DNA of 6,139 nucleotides from an uncultured Thiomonas sp. (GTDB lineage Bacteria; Pseudomonadota; Gammaproteobacteria; Burkholderiales; Burkholderiaceae_C), in NCBI GenBank assembly GCA_937927695.1, contig CALBRU010000132.1, positions 1 through 6,139 of the forward strand, read 5' to 3'. How positions within the stretch are numbered: position 1 is the first letter of the stretch; each line of letters begins with the position of its first letter. Shown here piece after piece: positions 1 to 6,012 of this stretch. The notes under the pieces were generated by a model. That model worked only from the letters and a program-made list of their open reading frames with translations, had not been told where the DNA came from and made no database searches. Position numbers and translations under genes: made by a program.

Positions 1-45
1 CCACCGAGATCTACACTCTTTCCCTACACGACGCTCTTCCGATCT
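1..45. other. Illumina sequencing adapter remnant (not genomic)
   Basis: These 45 bases match, by my recollection of the oligonucleotide, the last 45 bases of the Illumina TruSeq universal (P5 plus Read 1 primer) adapter. They run from ccaccgagatctacac to the terminal cgctcttccgatct. The match stops exactly at the adapter ligation end, and ordinary sequence starts at base 46. This is untrimmed library sequence carried into the assembly and should be masked. It also marks base 1 as a probable contig end. Confidence 0.97.
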
Positions 46-78
46 CCTGAAAAATGCCTGACTTCGACGAATCTCCGC

Positions 79-108
79 TTGACACTCTGTTTTGCAGAGC
101 ACTAAGCT
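79..108 (+). promoter_or_regulatory. Predicted sigma-70 promoter for the three-gene operon
   Basis: A perfect -35 hexamer, TTGACA, lies at 79-84. The best partner is TAAGCT at 103-108 (18-bp spacer), which keeps the important first, second and last bases of TATAAT but is otherwise weak. Transcription would start near base 115 and leave a leader of about 24 bases before the ATG at 139. The -10 box lies inside the inverted repeat at 83-123, so a protein bound there would directly block polymerase. The -35 box is clear; the pairing with this -10 is inference. Confidence 0.55.
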
Positions 109-123
109 CTGCAAAACAGAGTG
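83..123. promoter_or_regulatory. 18-bp perfect inverted repeat made of two dyads; candidate operator
   Basis: Bases 83-100 and 106-123 are exact reverse complements (18 of 18) separated by the 5-base loop ACTAA. Each arm contains its own dyad of the form CTCTG-N5-CAGAG, at 85-99 (centre TTTTG) and 107-121 (centre CAAAA). The dyad centres are 22 bp apart, about two helical turns, so two protein dimers could bind on the same DNA face. The sites cover the promoter spacer, the -10 box and the start region. No T-run follows on either strand, which argues against a terminator. The winged-helix protein encoded at 1638-1994 is a natural candidate ligand, but that is inference. As RNA the repeat could also form a hairpin just ahead of the ribosome-binding site. 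Confidence 0.6.
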
Positions 124-138
124 ATTCAGGGAGATCGC

Positions 139-1188
139 ATGTCATCTATCGCCTCACAGCAGCTCGACAGCATCCACGCCATGCTGGGCGCCGGACAGCG
201 CAGCCTGCGCCTGGAGTCTCATAGCCTGATTCTGTGGGGGATGAGCTTTGGCGGTCTGGCTCTGGTCAGCAACCACCTGTTGACCGCCGATCAGATCCCC
301 GACCCCGCAACGCGCGCCATCGCCTGGCTGGGACTAATGACCCTGCTGCTTGGTGCGGTCAGCCTGCTGGACTGGCAGCTCACCCGGCGAGCCAAGCTGG
401 CGCGCGACGAGCTCTGGTCGTTTATCCATCGCCAGGTGCTCAAGGTGTGGTGGCTGCTGCTGTCGGCCGGCGTGCTGGGCACCTTCGCCACCTTTTTCTT
501 TGGTGGCGCCTACCTCGTCTTCCCCCTTTGGCTGGTGCTCGTTGGCCTGGGGCTGTATGTGCACGGCCTGTTTTCGGAGCAGACGGTCGAGTGGGTCGGC
601 GGCCTGCTCGTCGCCCTCGGGGTGTGCTCGGTGCTGTTTCGTCTAGATGCGCAGTCCTTGCAGTACCTGGCGGCAGCTGCCTTCGGCCTCGGAATGCCGC
701 TACTCGCCCTGCTGCAGGGCCACAGGCGGGCAACGTCCGCACCGTTTTGGCTGCGCGGCGCCAAGCTGCTGGTCTGGCTGGGCGTGGTGCTTGTCCCGCC
801 GCTGCTGGCACAGCGTCTGGCCGACGCGCAGCAGCCCGCCGCCGCTCCGCTGCAGACCTTGCAGGAATATGCCAGCAATCCGCTGACGCGGCAGACCGTG
901 CTGCTGCCTGCCGGGCTGTCCATACCGGTGCACGTCGAGGTGTCAGGCGATGCCTTTTCTCCCAGCGCCAGTTCGGTGCTGCCCCTGGTACTCAAACGCC
1001 CGGTGGAAGTGCTGGTCGAGCACGGCCGGCCAACGGGGCAATGGCGCTACCCCACAGGTCCTTGGCAGCACGAAGGCTATCCAACGGCACTGCTCATTCC
1101 CTGGATGCGCGCCACGCTGCAACCGGGCATCGGCCCGCAGTTGCAAGTCGGGCTGGTGGTGAATATGACCGCACGCGCCCCGTCCTGA
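139..1188 (+). CDS. Seven-helix membrane protein with C-terminal extracytoplasmic domain, function unknown
   Basis: I do not recognise a named family for this 349-residue protein. About seven hydrophobic segments are visible, near residues 28-45, 60-79, 103-121, 123-143, 152-168, 176-192 and 208-224. Basic loops at 80-102 (RRAK) and 193-207 (HRR) suggest a cytoplasmic N-terminus by the positive-inside rule. With seven helices, residues 225-349 would then lie in the periplasm. That tail contains a segment (257-287) homologous to the next gene's lipoprotein: 15 of 31 residues are identical without a gap, including PAG, a shared AF and LKR. The ATG at 139 is chosen because AGGGAG (128-133) lies 5 bases upstream; the in-frame GTG at 121 falls inside the inverted repeat and has no such site. 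It is first in an operon with a lipoprotein and a winged-helix regulator, so an envelope sensor or partner-binding role is possible but unproven. Confidence 0.88.
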   Translation: MSSIASQQLDSIHAMLGAGQRSLRLESHSLILWGMSFGGLALVSNHLLTADQIPDPATRAIAWLGLMTLLLGAVSLLDWQLTRRAKLARDELWSFIHRQVLKVWWLLLSAGVLGTFATFFFGGAYLVFPLWLVLVGLGLYVHGLFSEQTVEWVGGLLVALGVCSVLFRLDAQSLQYLAAAAFGLGMPLLALLQGHRRATSAPFWLRGAKLLVWLGVVLVPPLLAQRLADAQQPAAAPLQTLQEYASNPLTRQTVLLPAGLSIPVHVEVSGDAFSPSASSVLPLVLKRPVEVLVEHGRPTGQWRYPTGPWQHEGYPTALLIPWMRATLQPGIGPQLQVGLVVNMTARAPS

Positions 1189-1221
1189 TCCGCCCTCTTT
1201 CAACCCCAACTGGAGTTTTTG

Positions 1222-1641
1222 ATGCGAAACCTGCTCTTGCCTCTACTGCTCGCCAGCGCCTCGCTGGCGGCCTGCAGCAGCCTGCCCCCCGGCCCCGCTC
1301 CCACGGCGGCCGAAACGTCCAAGCTACCCGTGGTCACCTTGGGGCAGCCGCTACCCAGCGGCGACGCCTATGTGCTGTACTTCCCCGCGGGCACACCGCT
1401 GCCCATCCGCACCGTGGTGGACGGCAGCGCCTTCACCCAGGGCGCCGAATCCACCCTGCACATCGTGCTCAAGCGCGGCATTTATGGCTACCGGCAATAC
1501 GCCAGCCTGGACGGCCAGCATTGGATGCCTTGGGACCAAATGCTCAAGACCCAGTTCCAGATGCACATCCCCGGAAAGGACGGCAAAGACGCCGCCGTGC
1601 TGCACCTCAAGATGGACGCACTGAATCCGCCCGCGCCGTGA
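1222..1641 (+). CDS. Small outer-membrane-type lipoprotein, function unknown
   Basis: This 139-residue protein starts with a lipoprotein signal peptide: MRN, a leucine-rich core, then lipobox L15-A16-A17-C18. Serine follows the cysteine, so no Asp+2 inner-membrane retention signal is present and sorting to the outer membrane is expected. A proline/alanine-rich linker (about 21-45) leads to a compact domain of about 90 residues (50-135). Residues 55-85 align without gaps to residues 257-287 of the upstream membrane protein (15 of 31 identical), and a GQ pair 14 residues after the shared lysine also lines up. The ATG at 1222 has GGAG at 1212-1215, six bases upstream; the TTG just before it is less likely. 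The gene begins 33 bases after the previous stop, and its stop overlaps the next start. I infer that its domain and the membrane protein's tail form or bind the same kind of structure in the periplasm. Confidence 0.9.
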   Translation: MRNLLLPLLLASASLAACSSLPPGPAPTAAETSKLPVVTLGQPLPSGDAYVLYFPAGTPLPIRTVVDGSAFTQGAESTLHIVLKRGIYGYRQYASLDGQHWMPWDQMLKTQFQMHIPGKDGKDAAVLHLKMDALNPPAP

Positions 1642-1994
1642 GCATCGACGCCCTTGATCCCCTGCTGCACCAGCCGCTGCGCACGCAAATCGCGGCCTAT
1701 CTGGCTGGTGCGGGACAAGCCACGTTTTCCGACCTTAAGCGCCTGATCGGGGTGTCTGACGGAAACCTCGATGCCCACTTGAAAAAGCTGCTCGCCGCAG
1801 ACTATGTGCAATCACACAAAACCACCGACGGACCACGCCCGCAAACCGTCTACGCGCTAACGACTACGGGTCGTGAGGCGCTACTGGCCTATGTGGCCGC
1901 GCTGCAGGGCTTGATCGCTTTCGCACAGGTCGAGCCGACCCGCCCACAAGAGACCGTCAATGCCGCAGCGCAGCCCGCGCAAGGGGTTATTTGA
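1638..1994 (+). CDS. Winged-helix DNA-binding transcriptional regulator (HTH_34/MarR-like)
   Basis: This 118-residue protein has the layout of the small winged-helix family Pfam HTH_34 (PF13601). Residues 28-54 form the helix-turn-helix, with the characteristic stretch GVSDGNLDAHLKKL (38-51) as recognition helix. The wing (about 58-75) contains GPRPQTVYALT, and a helix follows from TTTGREAL. The last 20 residues are low-complexity (Q/A/P). The start is GTG at 1638, within a GTGA overlap with the lipoprotein stop. There is no clear Shine-Dalgarno sequence, so translation is probably coupled to the upstream gene. No ligand-binding domain or cysteine is visible, so any signal would have to come through oligomerisation or a partner protein. 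The likely target is its own operon through the dyads at 85-99 and 107-121 (inference). Confidence 0.92.
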   Translation: MSIDALDPLLHQPLRTQIAAYLAGAGQATFSDLKRLIGVSDGNLDAHLKKLLAADYVQSHKTTDGPRPQTVYALTTTGREALLAYVAALQGLIAFAQVEPTRPQETVNAAAQPAQGVI

Positions 1995-1999
1995 ATCGC

Positions 2000-2022
2000 G
2001 CAGGTCGGCCCTACAGACCTGC
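2000..2022. terminator. Hairpin between converging operons, possible terminator
   Basis: GCAGGTC (2000-2006) and GACCTGC (2016-2022) form a perfect 7-bp stem with a 9-base loop, starting five bases after the regulator's stop. It lies in the 58-base gap between two converging transcription units, where a bidirectional terminator is expected. No T-tract follows on either strand, so it is at best a weak or Rho-assisted terminator, or a 3'-end-stabilising hairpin. Confidence 0.35.
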
Positions 2023-2052
2023 CAAAGCCGCAGAAGGAGTCAGCGCGTCACG

Positions 2053-2571
2053 TCAGGGTTTGATGTATTCAAACCCCGCGTGTTCGAGCTGCATGATGCG
2101 CAGCACCCCGGCGGGCACGATGACCGCTTGCGGCACCAGTACCGGCAGGTGGCCGAGTTTTTTCGCCATGCCTTCCATGGTGTTGTGGCAAGCGTCGAAC
2201 TCGATGCCCTGGTCATTCAGTGACGCAATCCGCGCAGCAACCGGGCTGTTTTTGAGCAGCATTTTGAGCCCCGGCCCGAAGGCAACGACCACCACGCGCG
2301 CGTTCTCCTGACCCACGGCGTTGAGCACATTGAGGGCGTTGTTCAGCGTCAGCTCCCAGCGCGCCGGGTCGTCTTCGCTGACCTGCAGCACGAGGTCGTA
2401 TTTAGCGAACGGCAGTTTGTGAATGAAGATCGGCGCGTCGAACTTGAAATCGTTCAGCATCGACGGATTGGCGGCCTGCGCCTGCATCAGACCGGCGCCC
2501 AGCAGGGCAAAAGCCAGGGTCAGATGGCGCGCGGGGCGCATCAGCTTGCGGTGAAGGGGGGTGTGAATCAT
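2053..2571 (-). CDS. Exported DsrE-family sulfur-carrier-like protein
   Basis: The 172-residue product has a Sec-type signal peptide: basic region HRKLMRPAR, hydrophobic core about 17-29, and a likely cleavage after AQA at residue 33. The mature part has the alternating strand/helix pattern of DsrE/DsrF-like proteins (PF02635): KYDLVLQVSEDD (57-68), a helix with NNALNVLNAVG, strand ARVVVVAFGPGLKMLL (91-106), and the family's cysteine region FDACHNTM (125-132). Cys128 is the only cysteine, and in studied DsrE homologues this kind of cysteine carries persulfide sulfur. The C-terminal part matches the usual ending in which a helix ties back to GF-x-YI-KP. The ATG at 2571 has a strong GAGGAG site about six bases upstream. 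It lies 148 bases downstream of the rhodanese gene on the same strand, which supports a shared role in sulfane-sulfur transfer, here outside the cytoplasm. Confidence 0.9.
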   Translation of the reverse strand: MIHTPLHRKLMRPARHLTLAFALLGAGLMQAQAANPSMLNDFKFDAPIFIHKLPFAKYDLVLQVSEDDPARWELTLNNALNVLNAVGQENARVVVVAFGPGLKMLLKNSPVAARIASLNDQGIEFDACHNTMEGMAKKLGHLPVLVPQAVIVPAGVLRIMQLEHAGFEYIKP

Positions 2572-2719
2572 GTTTGTCTCCTCGGTATGGATTGAATGTT
2601 TTAACGCTTTTTATCACGCGTTGGCGACGGTATTTGCATCAGGGTGTATCCCCCGTCACCGGCTGTAGATCGCCACTTGTCGGCGCACTTCGCCAGGGCT
2701 CCCCTACGCAAACGGGCGC
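2572..2719. other. Gap between rhodanese and DsrE genes
   Basis: This 148-base spacer lies between two - strand genes. It holds the Shine-Dalgarno sequence of the DsrE gene (GAGGAG on the - strand, near 2577-2582) and an AT-richer patch at 2590-2617. A weak 5-bp dyad, AACGC/GCGTT at 2603-2607 and 2618-2622, flanks ten AT-rich bases. No convincing -35/-10 pair, terminator or small gene was found. The length leaves room for a separate promoter for the DsrE gene, but the sequence does not show one. Confidence 0.4.
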
Positions 2720-3715
2720 TCAGAAACTGACCACGGGCAGACCGCGCCGCTCCCACTCGTTCATGCCGCCGGGATATTCGCGCAGGCCATTGCGCCCCAT
2801 GATGCGGTCGATCACGAACCAGGCGCCAGCCGCGTACTGCCCGGTGTTGCAGTACACGATGCCCGGAGCGACGCGCTGCACGCCGCCACCGGCCAGCACC
2901 TTGCGGTAGACGTGCGCTGAGAGAAACCGCCAGGAGCCGTCATCCGCGTTGCGATACAACAGCTCGGCGGGCAGGGGAGAGGAACCGGCCAGTCTTCCGG
3001 CAGCCGGCACCACGGGCGTACGCTCAAGGCCCGCGATCTGAGCCAATGGGCGCGCATCCAGCAGCAGACCATGCGCACGCTGCGCCGCCTGCACTTCGGC
3101 AGTCGTCGCCAGCAGTGCCGGGTTCGGCGCCTGGGCCTTCCACTTGCTGGAACTCATGGGAGCGATGGCGTCGGTATCCACGTCATAACCGGCCGAAGTC
3201 CAGGCGTGCATGCCGCCGTTGAGAATCGCAATCTGCTCCTGCGGCACGCCAAACACCTGCAGTTCCCAGGCGAAGAACGCCGCCTCCTGCAGCGAGGTGG
3301 CGTCGTCGCCGGTAGGCACGATCACAATGGGCTTGCCCGGCTCCAGTTGCACGGCCTGCATGGTTTCTTCAAACTCCTTGGCAGTGGGCAACATGAAGTC
3401 GATCTTCTTGCCGTCGATCACATGCTTTTGCCGCAGGCCCCAGAAGTTGACCGACAGCGCGTCCGGAATATGCCCACCCACCTCTTCGAGCACCTTCTGC
3501 CCATTGACCGTGGCGTACTTGGGATCGTTGGTGAGCGAGCCCAGGCTGTCGCGTATATCGACGATCTGCACCTGCTTCGCGTGGTCGTGCAGCCAGGGCG
3601 GCGTCACCAGCGCGCCCGGCAGCACAGCCGCCTGCGCGGCACTCGTCACCGAAGCGAGCGCAAACAGCCACACCCCCATCCAGCCCTTGGGCGAACCTCC
3701 TTGGCCGACTTTCAT
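2720..3715 (-). CDS. Exported two-domain rhodanese-type sulfurtransferase
   Basis: This 331-residue protein has a signal peptide (hydrophobic segment about 11-22, cleavage near AAQA at 26-30) followed by two rhodanese-like domains, the layout of thiosulfate/3-mercaptopyruvate sulfurtransferases. Domain 1 (about 35-180) keeps the fold markers VDIRD (52-56), GHIPDALSVNF (81-91) and LNGGMHAW (165-172), but its catalytic loop reads PTGDDAT with no cysteine, so it is probably inactive, as usual for this layout. Domain 2 (about 200-331) has LLLDARP (217-223), the active-site loop YCNTGQYAAG with Cys289, and the closing YPGGMNEW (314-321). The loop differs from the CRKGVT and CGSGVT forms of classical enzymes, so the donor and acceptor cannot be assigned. 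The start at 3715 has GGAGGA at 3721-3726, five bases away. It is followed by the exported DsrE-like gene, a plausible persulfide acceptor. Confidence 0.92.
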   Translation of the reverse strand: MKVGQGGSPKGWMGVWLFALASVTSAAQAAVLPGALVTPPWLHDHAKQVQIVDIRDSLGSLTNDPKYATVNGQKVLEEVGGHIPDALSVNFWGLRQKHVIDGKKIDFMLPTAKEFEETMQAVQLEPGKPIVIVPTGDDATSLQEAAFFAWELQVFGVPQEQIAILNGGMHAWTSAGYDVDTDAIAPMSSSKWKAQAPNPALLATTAEVQAAQRAHGLLLDARPLAQIAGLERTPVVPAAGRLAGSSPLPAELLYRNADDGSWRFLSAHVYRKVLAGGGVQRVAPGIVYCNTGQYAAGAWFVIDRIMGRNGLREYPGGMNEWERRGLPVVSF

Positions 3716-3844
3716 TCGACTCCTCCATTTGTAATGATGATTGGAGTGCCGATTATTCGCAGAAGCAGCGCAGCAAAAACAGGGATTTATTTGGCTGACA
3801 GATATCGAATTTATGAATGATTCCGTGTCGAGCGCGGCATTTCC
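3716..3844 (-). promoter_or_regulatory. AT-rich leader and likely promoter region of the rhodanese gene
   Basis: This 129-base gap is clearly more AT-rich than its surroundings. It separates the rhodanese start from the stop of the upstream ArsR gene on the same strand. On the - strand AATAAT (plus-strand 3752-3757) matches five of six bases of a -10 box and would place a transcript start about 30 bases before the ATG. No good -35 box is found at 16-18 bp. Other AT-rich stretches (3785-3820) could also serve. The region includes the strong GGAGGA ribosome-binding site. No terminator with a T-run is visible after the ArsR gene, so read-through into the sulfur genes is possible. Confidence 0.4.
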
Positions 3845-4525
3845 TCACCGCTGGCGCAGGCCAAAGCCCGATGCAAATCCCTGCAAACCCGCGCGCGTCA
3901 CGCTGACCGCGCGGCTGTCGAGGTGCTGGCGCACCCAGCCGAGTTCCAGGCAGCGGCGGTAGATCGCCACGCCGACGGGACCGCTCAGATGATGGCGGCG
4001 TTCGCTCCAGTCGATGCAGGTTTTCGACACGGGTTGGCGGCGCAAGACGCGCACATCCATGCCGAAATCCTCCAACAGCCGGATGCCTCCTGGGCTGAAG
4101 CGGGCGATGTCGTCGTCGATGCGCAGGCCGTCGCGCGCGATCAGCGCGTCACAGATCGATACCCCCAGCCGCCCGGCCAGATGGCTGTAGCAGGTGCGCC
4201 CCGCCTGCAGCAGCGGATCGACGCGCGAGGGCGCGGCGCGCACCGGGTTCTGCGCCGCCACCAGCATCAGCGACTCCAGCAGCGCGGCCACTTGCGCCGA
4301 CGCCAGCCGGTAATAGCGGTGGCGGCCCTGCTGCACCACATCGAGCAAACCCGCGTCGCGCATCGCGCCGAGGTGGCCGCTGGCGGTGGCCGCGCTCACC
4401 CCGCCGCAAGCCGCGAGTTCGCCCGCCGGCAGCGCCCGGCCGTCGCCCAGCGCCAGCAGCATGGCTGCGCGCGCGGGCTCGCCCACCAGCGCGGCGATGC
4501 GGGCGATGTCGATGTCGTGGGTCAT
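3845..4525 (-). CDS. ArsR-family transcriptional regulator
   Basis: The 226-residue product opens with an ArsR-type winged helix. IARIAALVGEPARAAML (7-23) is the typical first helix, LPAGELAACGGVSAATASGHL (32-52) the helix-turn-helix, and VVQQGRHRYYRLA (63-75) the beta-wing. It is twice the size of metal-sensing SmtB/ArsR proteins and belongs to the longer subgroup with a C-terminal domain marked by RTCYSHLAGRLGVSI (110-124) and TCIDWSERRHHLSGPVG (169-185). Cysteines are at 40, 112, 125, 170 and 192; the first lies in the helix-turn-helix, but no CxCxxC metal site is seen. The ATG at 4525 is preferred over the upstream in-frame ATG at 4585 because the ArsR fold starts right after it; its Shine-Dalgarno sequence is weak. 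It diverges from the MFS efflux gene and most likely represses it, with an unknown, probably organic inducer (inference). Confidence 0.93.
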   Translation of the reverse strand: MTHDIDIARIAALVGEPARAAMLLALGDGRALPAGELAACGGVSAATASGHLGAMRDAGLLDVVQQGRHRYYRLASAQVAALLESLMLVAAQNPVRAAPSRVDPLLQAGRTCYSHLAGRLGVSICDALIARDGLRIDDDIARFSPGGIRLLEDFGMDVRVLRRQPVSKTCIDWSERRHHLSGPVGVAIYRRCLELGWVRQHLDSRAVSVTRAGLQGFASGFGLRQR

Positions 4526-4619
4526 GGTGTGTTTCCGATGTGGCGTCTTGCTGGATCGTGATTGTGAGCGCAGCACGCAGCCCACGCTTCGGCGCGCACC
4601 GAATCATGGCGCAGCCTGC
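4526..4619. promoter_or_regulatory. Divergent control region between ArsR regulator and MFS transporter
   Basis: These 94 bases separate the two divergent starts, or about 133 if the transporter begins at its later ATG. Regulator/transporter pairs of this kind usually share an operator here. I found no convincing long dyad or consensus promoter. A CACAAT-like -10 can be read toward the ArsR gene, but without a good -35. The region is assigned by gene context only. Confidence 0.45.
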
Positions 4620-5996
4620 ATGGCGACGATGGCGGCATCGCCACTCGATTCCGATGCCATGTCGCACGCCGTTGCAGCACCCACCGATCGCCGCATGATC
4701 CTGATCATCCTCTGCCTGGCCGTGCTCATCGCGCAGGTCGATACCTCGGTGGTGAATCTCGCGGTGCACGCCATCGGCGTTGGCCTGCACGCGCCGCTGC
4801 CCGCGCTGCAATGGGTGGTGGACGGCTACAACCTCAGCTACGCCGCGCTGCTGATGACCGGCGGCACCCTGGCCGATCTGCTCGGACGGCGGCGCGTGCT
4901 GCAGGCGGGCGCGGCGGTGTTCGTGCTGGGTTCCTTGCTCGCCGGGCTGGCACCAAATATCACCGTGCTGATTGCCGGGCGCGTGCTGGCGGGCGTCGGC
5001 GCGGCCTTGCTGCTGCCCGCCAGCCTGGCGCTGATCCGCGTGATCTGGAGCGACCCGCACGAGCGCGCCCACGCCATCGGCGTGTGGGCCGGGACCAATG
5101 GCGCAGCGCTGGCCATCGGCCCGACCCTGGGCGGCTGGCTGATCCAGACGGTGGGCTGGCGCAGCGTGTTTCTGCTGATCGTGCCCATCGGACTCGCGGT
5201 GCTGGGGTGGGCGCCGCGCGCCATTCCCGAATCGCGCGATGCGCAGGGGCGGCGCGTCGATCTGCCCGGTCAGTTGCTCGGCGGCCTGCTGCTGGCCGCG
5301 CTGGCGGTGGCCGCCATCGCGCATCGCTTGCTGCTGCCCGCCGGAGTCGTGGCGCTGCTCGCCGCGCTGCTGTTCGTACACGCCGAACGCCGTGCCGGAG
5401 CGGGGGCCATGATTCCGCTGCCGCTGCTGCGCAACGCGCGGCTGGCCGCGGTGAACGGTGTGGCCGCGGCGATGACCTTCGGCATGTACGGCGTGCTGTT
5501 CCTGCTGCCGCTGAGCTGGTTGCGGGCGAACGTGCTCGATGCCACCGGCGCGGGCCTGGCCCTGTTGCCGATGTCGCTGGCCTTTGTCGCGCTGTCGCAC
5601 CGCTCCGGGCCGTGGAGCGCGCGCTTCGGCACGCGCCGACTGATGGCGGGTGGCATGGCGCTGATCGGCGCGGGCATCGCCGTGCTGGCGTGTTCGCACG
5701 CAGGGCAAATCCTGTGGCGGGCCGAAGCCGGCCTGCTGCTTACCGGCGTGGGCATGGCCTTGAACACCGGCCCGGTGCTGGCCAGCGCCGTGGCAGCGGT
5801 GGAACCCGCCCGCGCCGGCACCGCCTCGGCCATGATCAACACCGCGCGCATGGTCGGCGCCACGCTGGGGGTGGGCGTGCTGGGCAGCGTGTTCGCGGCG
5901 CAAGGGACGCTGGCGACGGGTTTCGCCGTGGCGATGAGCATGGGCGCCATCGTGGCGTTTGTTGGCGCGGCGCTGGCCGCTGTGAAGGATCAGTAG
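4620..5996 (+). CDS. DHA2-family (14-helix) MFS drug efflux transporter
   Basis: This 458-residue inner-membrane protein is a major facilitator of the proton-driven EmrB/QacA (DHA2) type. About 14 hydrophobic helices can be counted. Helix 1 carries the family aspartate (QVDTSVVN, D41). The loop after helix 2 has motif A, GGTLADLLGRRR (81-92), and helix 5 has antiporter motif C, GAALAIGPTLGG (161-172), typical of exporters. Helices 13-14 include SAMINTARMVGATLGVGVLG. It is somewhat shorter than the usual 500 residues of DHA2 proteins, mainly through short loops. The start is uncertain: ATGs at 4620, 4629, 4659 and 4695 are in frame and none has a clear Shine-Dalgarno sequence. The first helix begins right at 4695, so 4620 or 4659 (445 residues) is most likely. 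The substrate cannot be told from sequence; the divergent ArsR gene is its probable repressor. Confidence 0.93.
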   Translation: MATMAASPLDSDAMSHAVAAPTDRRMILIILCLAVLIAQVDTSVVNLAVHAIGVGLHAPLPALQWVVDGYNLSYAALLMTGGTLADLLGRRRVLQAGAAVFVLGSLLAGLAPNITVLIAGRVLAGVGAALLLPASLALIRVIWSDPHERAHAIGVWAGTNGAALAIGPTLGGWLIQTVGWRSVFLLIVPIGLAVLGWAPRAIPESRDAQGRRVDLPGQLLGGLLLAALAVAAIAHRLLLPAGVVALLAALLFVHAERRAGAGAMIPLPLLRNARLAAVNGVAAAMTFGMYGVLFLLPLSWLRANVLDATGAGLALLPMSLAFVALSHRSGPWSARFGTRRLMAGGMALIGAGIAVLACSHAGQILWRAEAGLLLTGVGMALNTGPVLASAVAAVEPARAGTASAMINTARMVGATLGVGVLGSVFAAQGTLATGFAVAMSMGAIVAFVGAALAAVKDQ

Positions 5997-6012
5997 TCGC
6001 CTGAAGGATCGC

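Noticed and set aside
83..123. Inverted repeat read as an intrinsic terminator or insertion-sequence end
   Set aside because: No T-run follows the stem on either strand, no transposase is nearby, and the repeat coincides with a promoter, so an operator fits better.
121..138. GTG at 121 as start of the membrane protein
   Set aside because: It lies at the edge of the inverted repeat without a ribosome-binding site, whereas the ATG at 139 has AGGGAG five bases upstream.
234..1637. Upstream part of a 586-codon + strand frame that ends with the winged-helix gene
   Set aside because: Only the last 118 codons encode a recognisable protein. The earlier part is low-complexity and out of frame with the membrane protein and lipoprotein genes, so the real start is the GTG at 1638.
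2603..2622. AACGC/GCGTT dyad upstream of the DsrE-family gene
   Set aside because: Five base pairs around a 10-base spacer is expected often by chance, and no promoter elements accompany it.
3071..3820. 249-codon + strand frame opposite the rhodanese gene
   Set aside because: It is antisense to a well-supported two-domain rhodanese and shows no motif or ribosome-binding site of its own.
4811..6004. 397-codon + strand frame within the MFS gene
   Set aside because: It is an arginine- and alanine-rich shifted reading of the transporter with no recognisable family.
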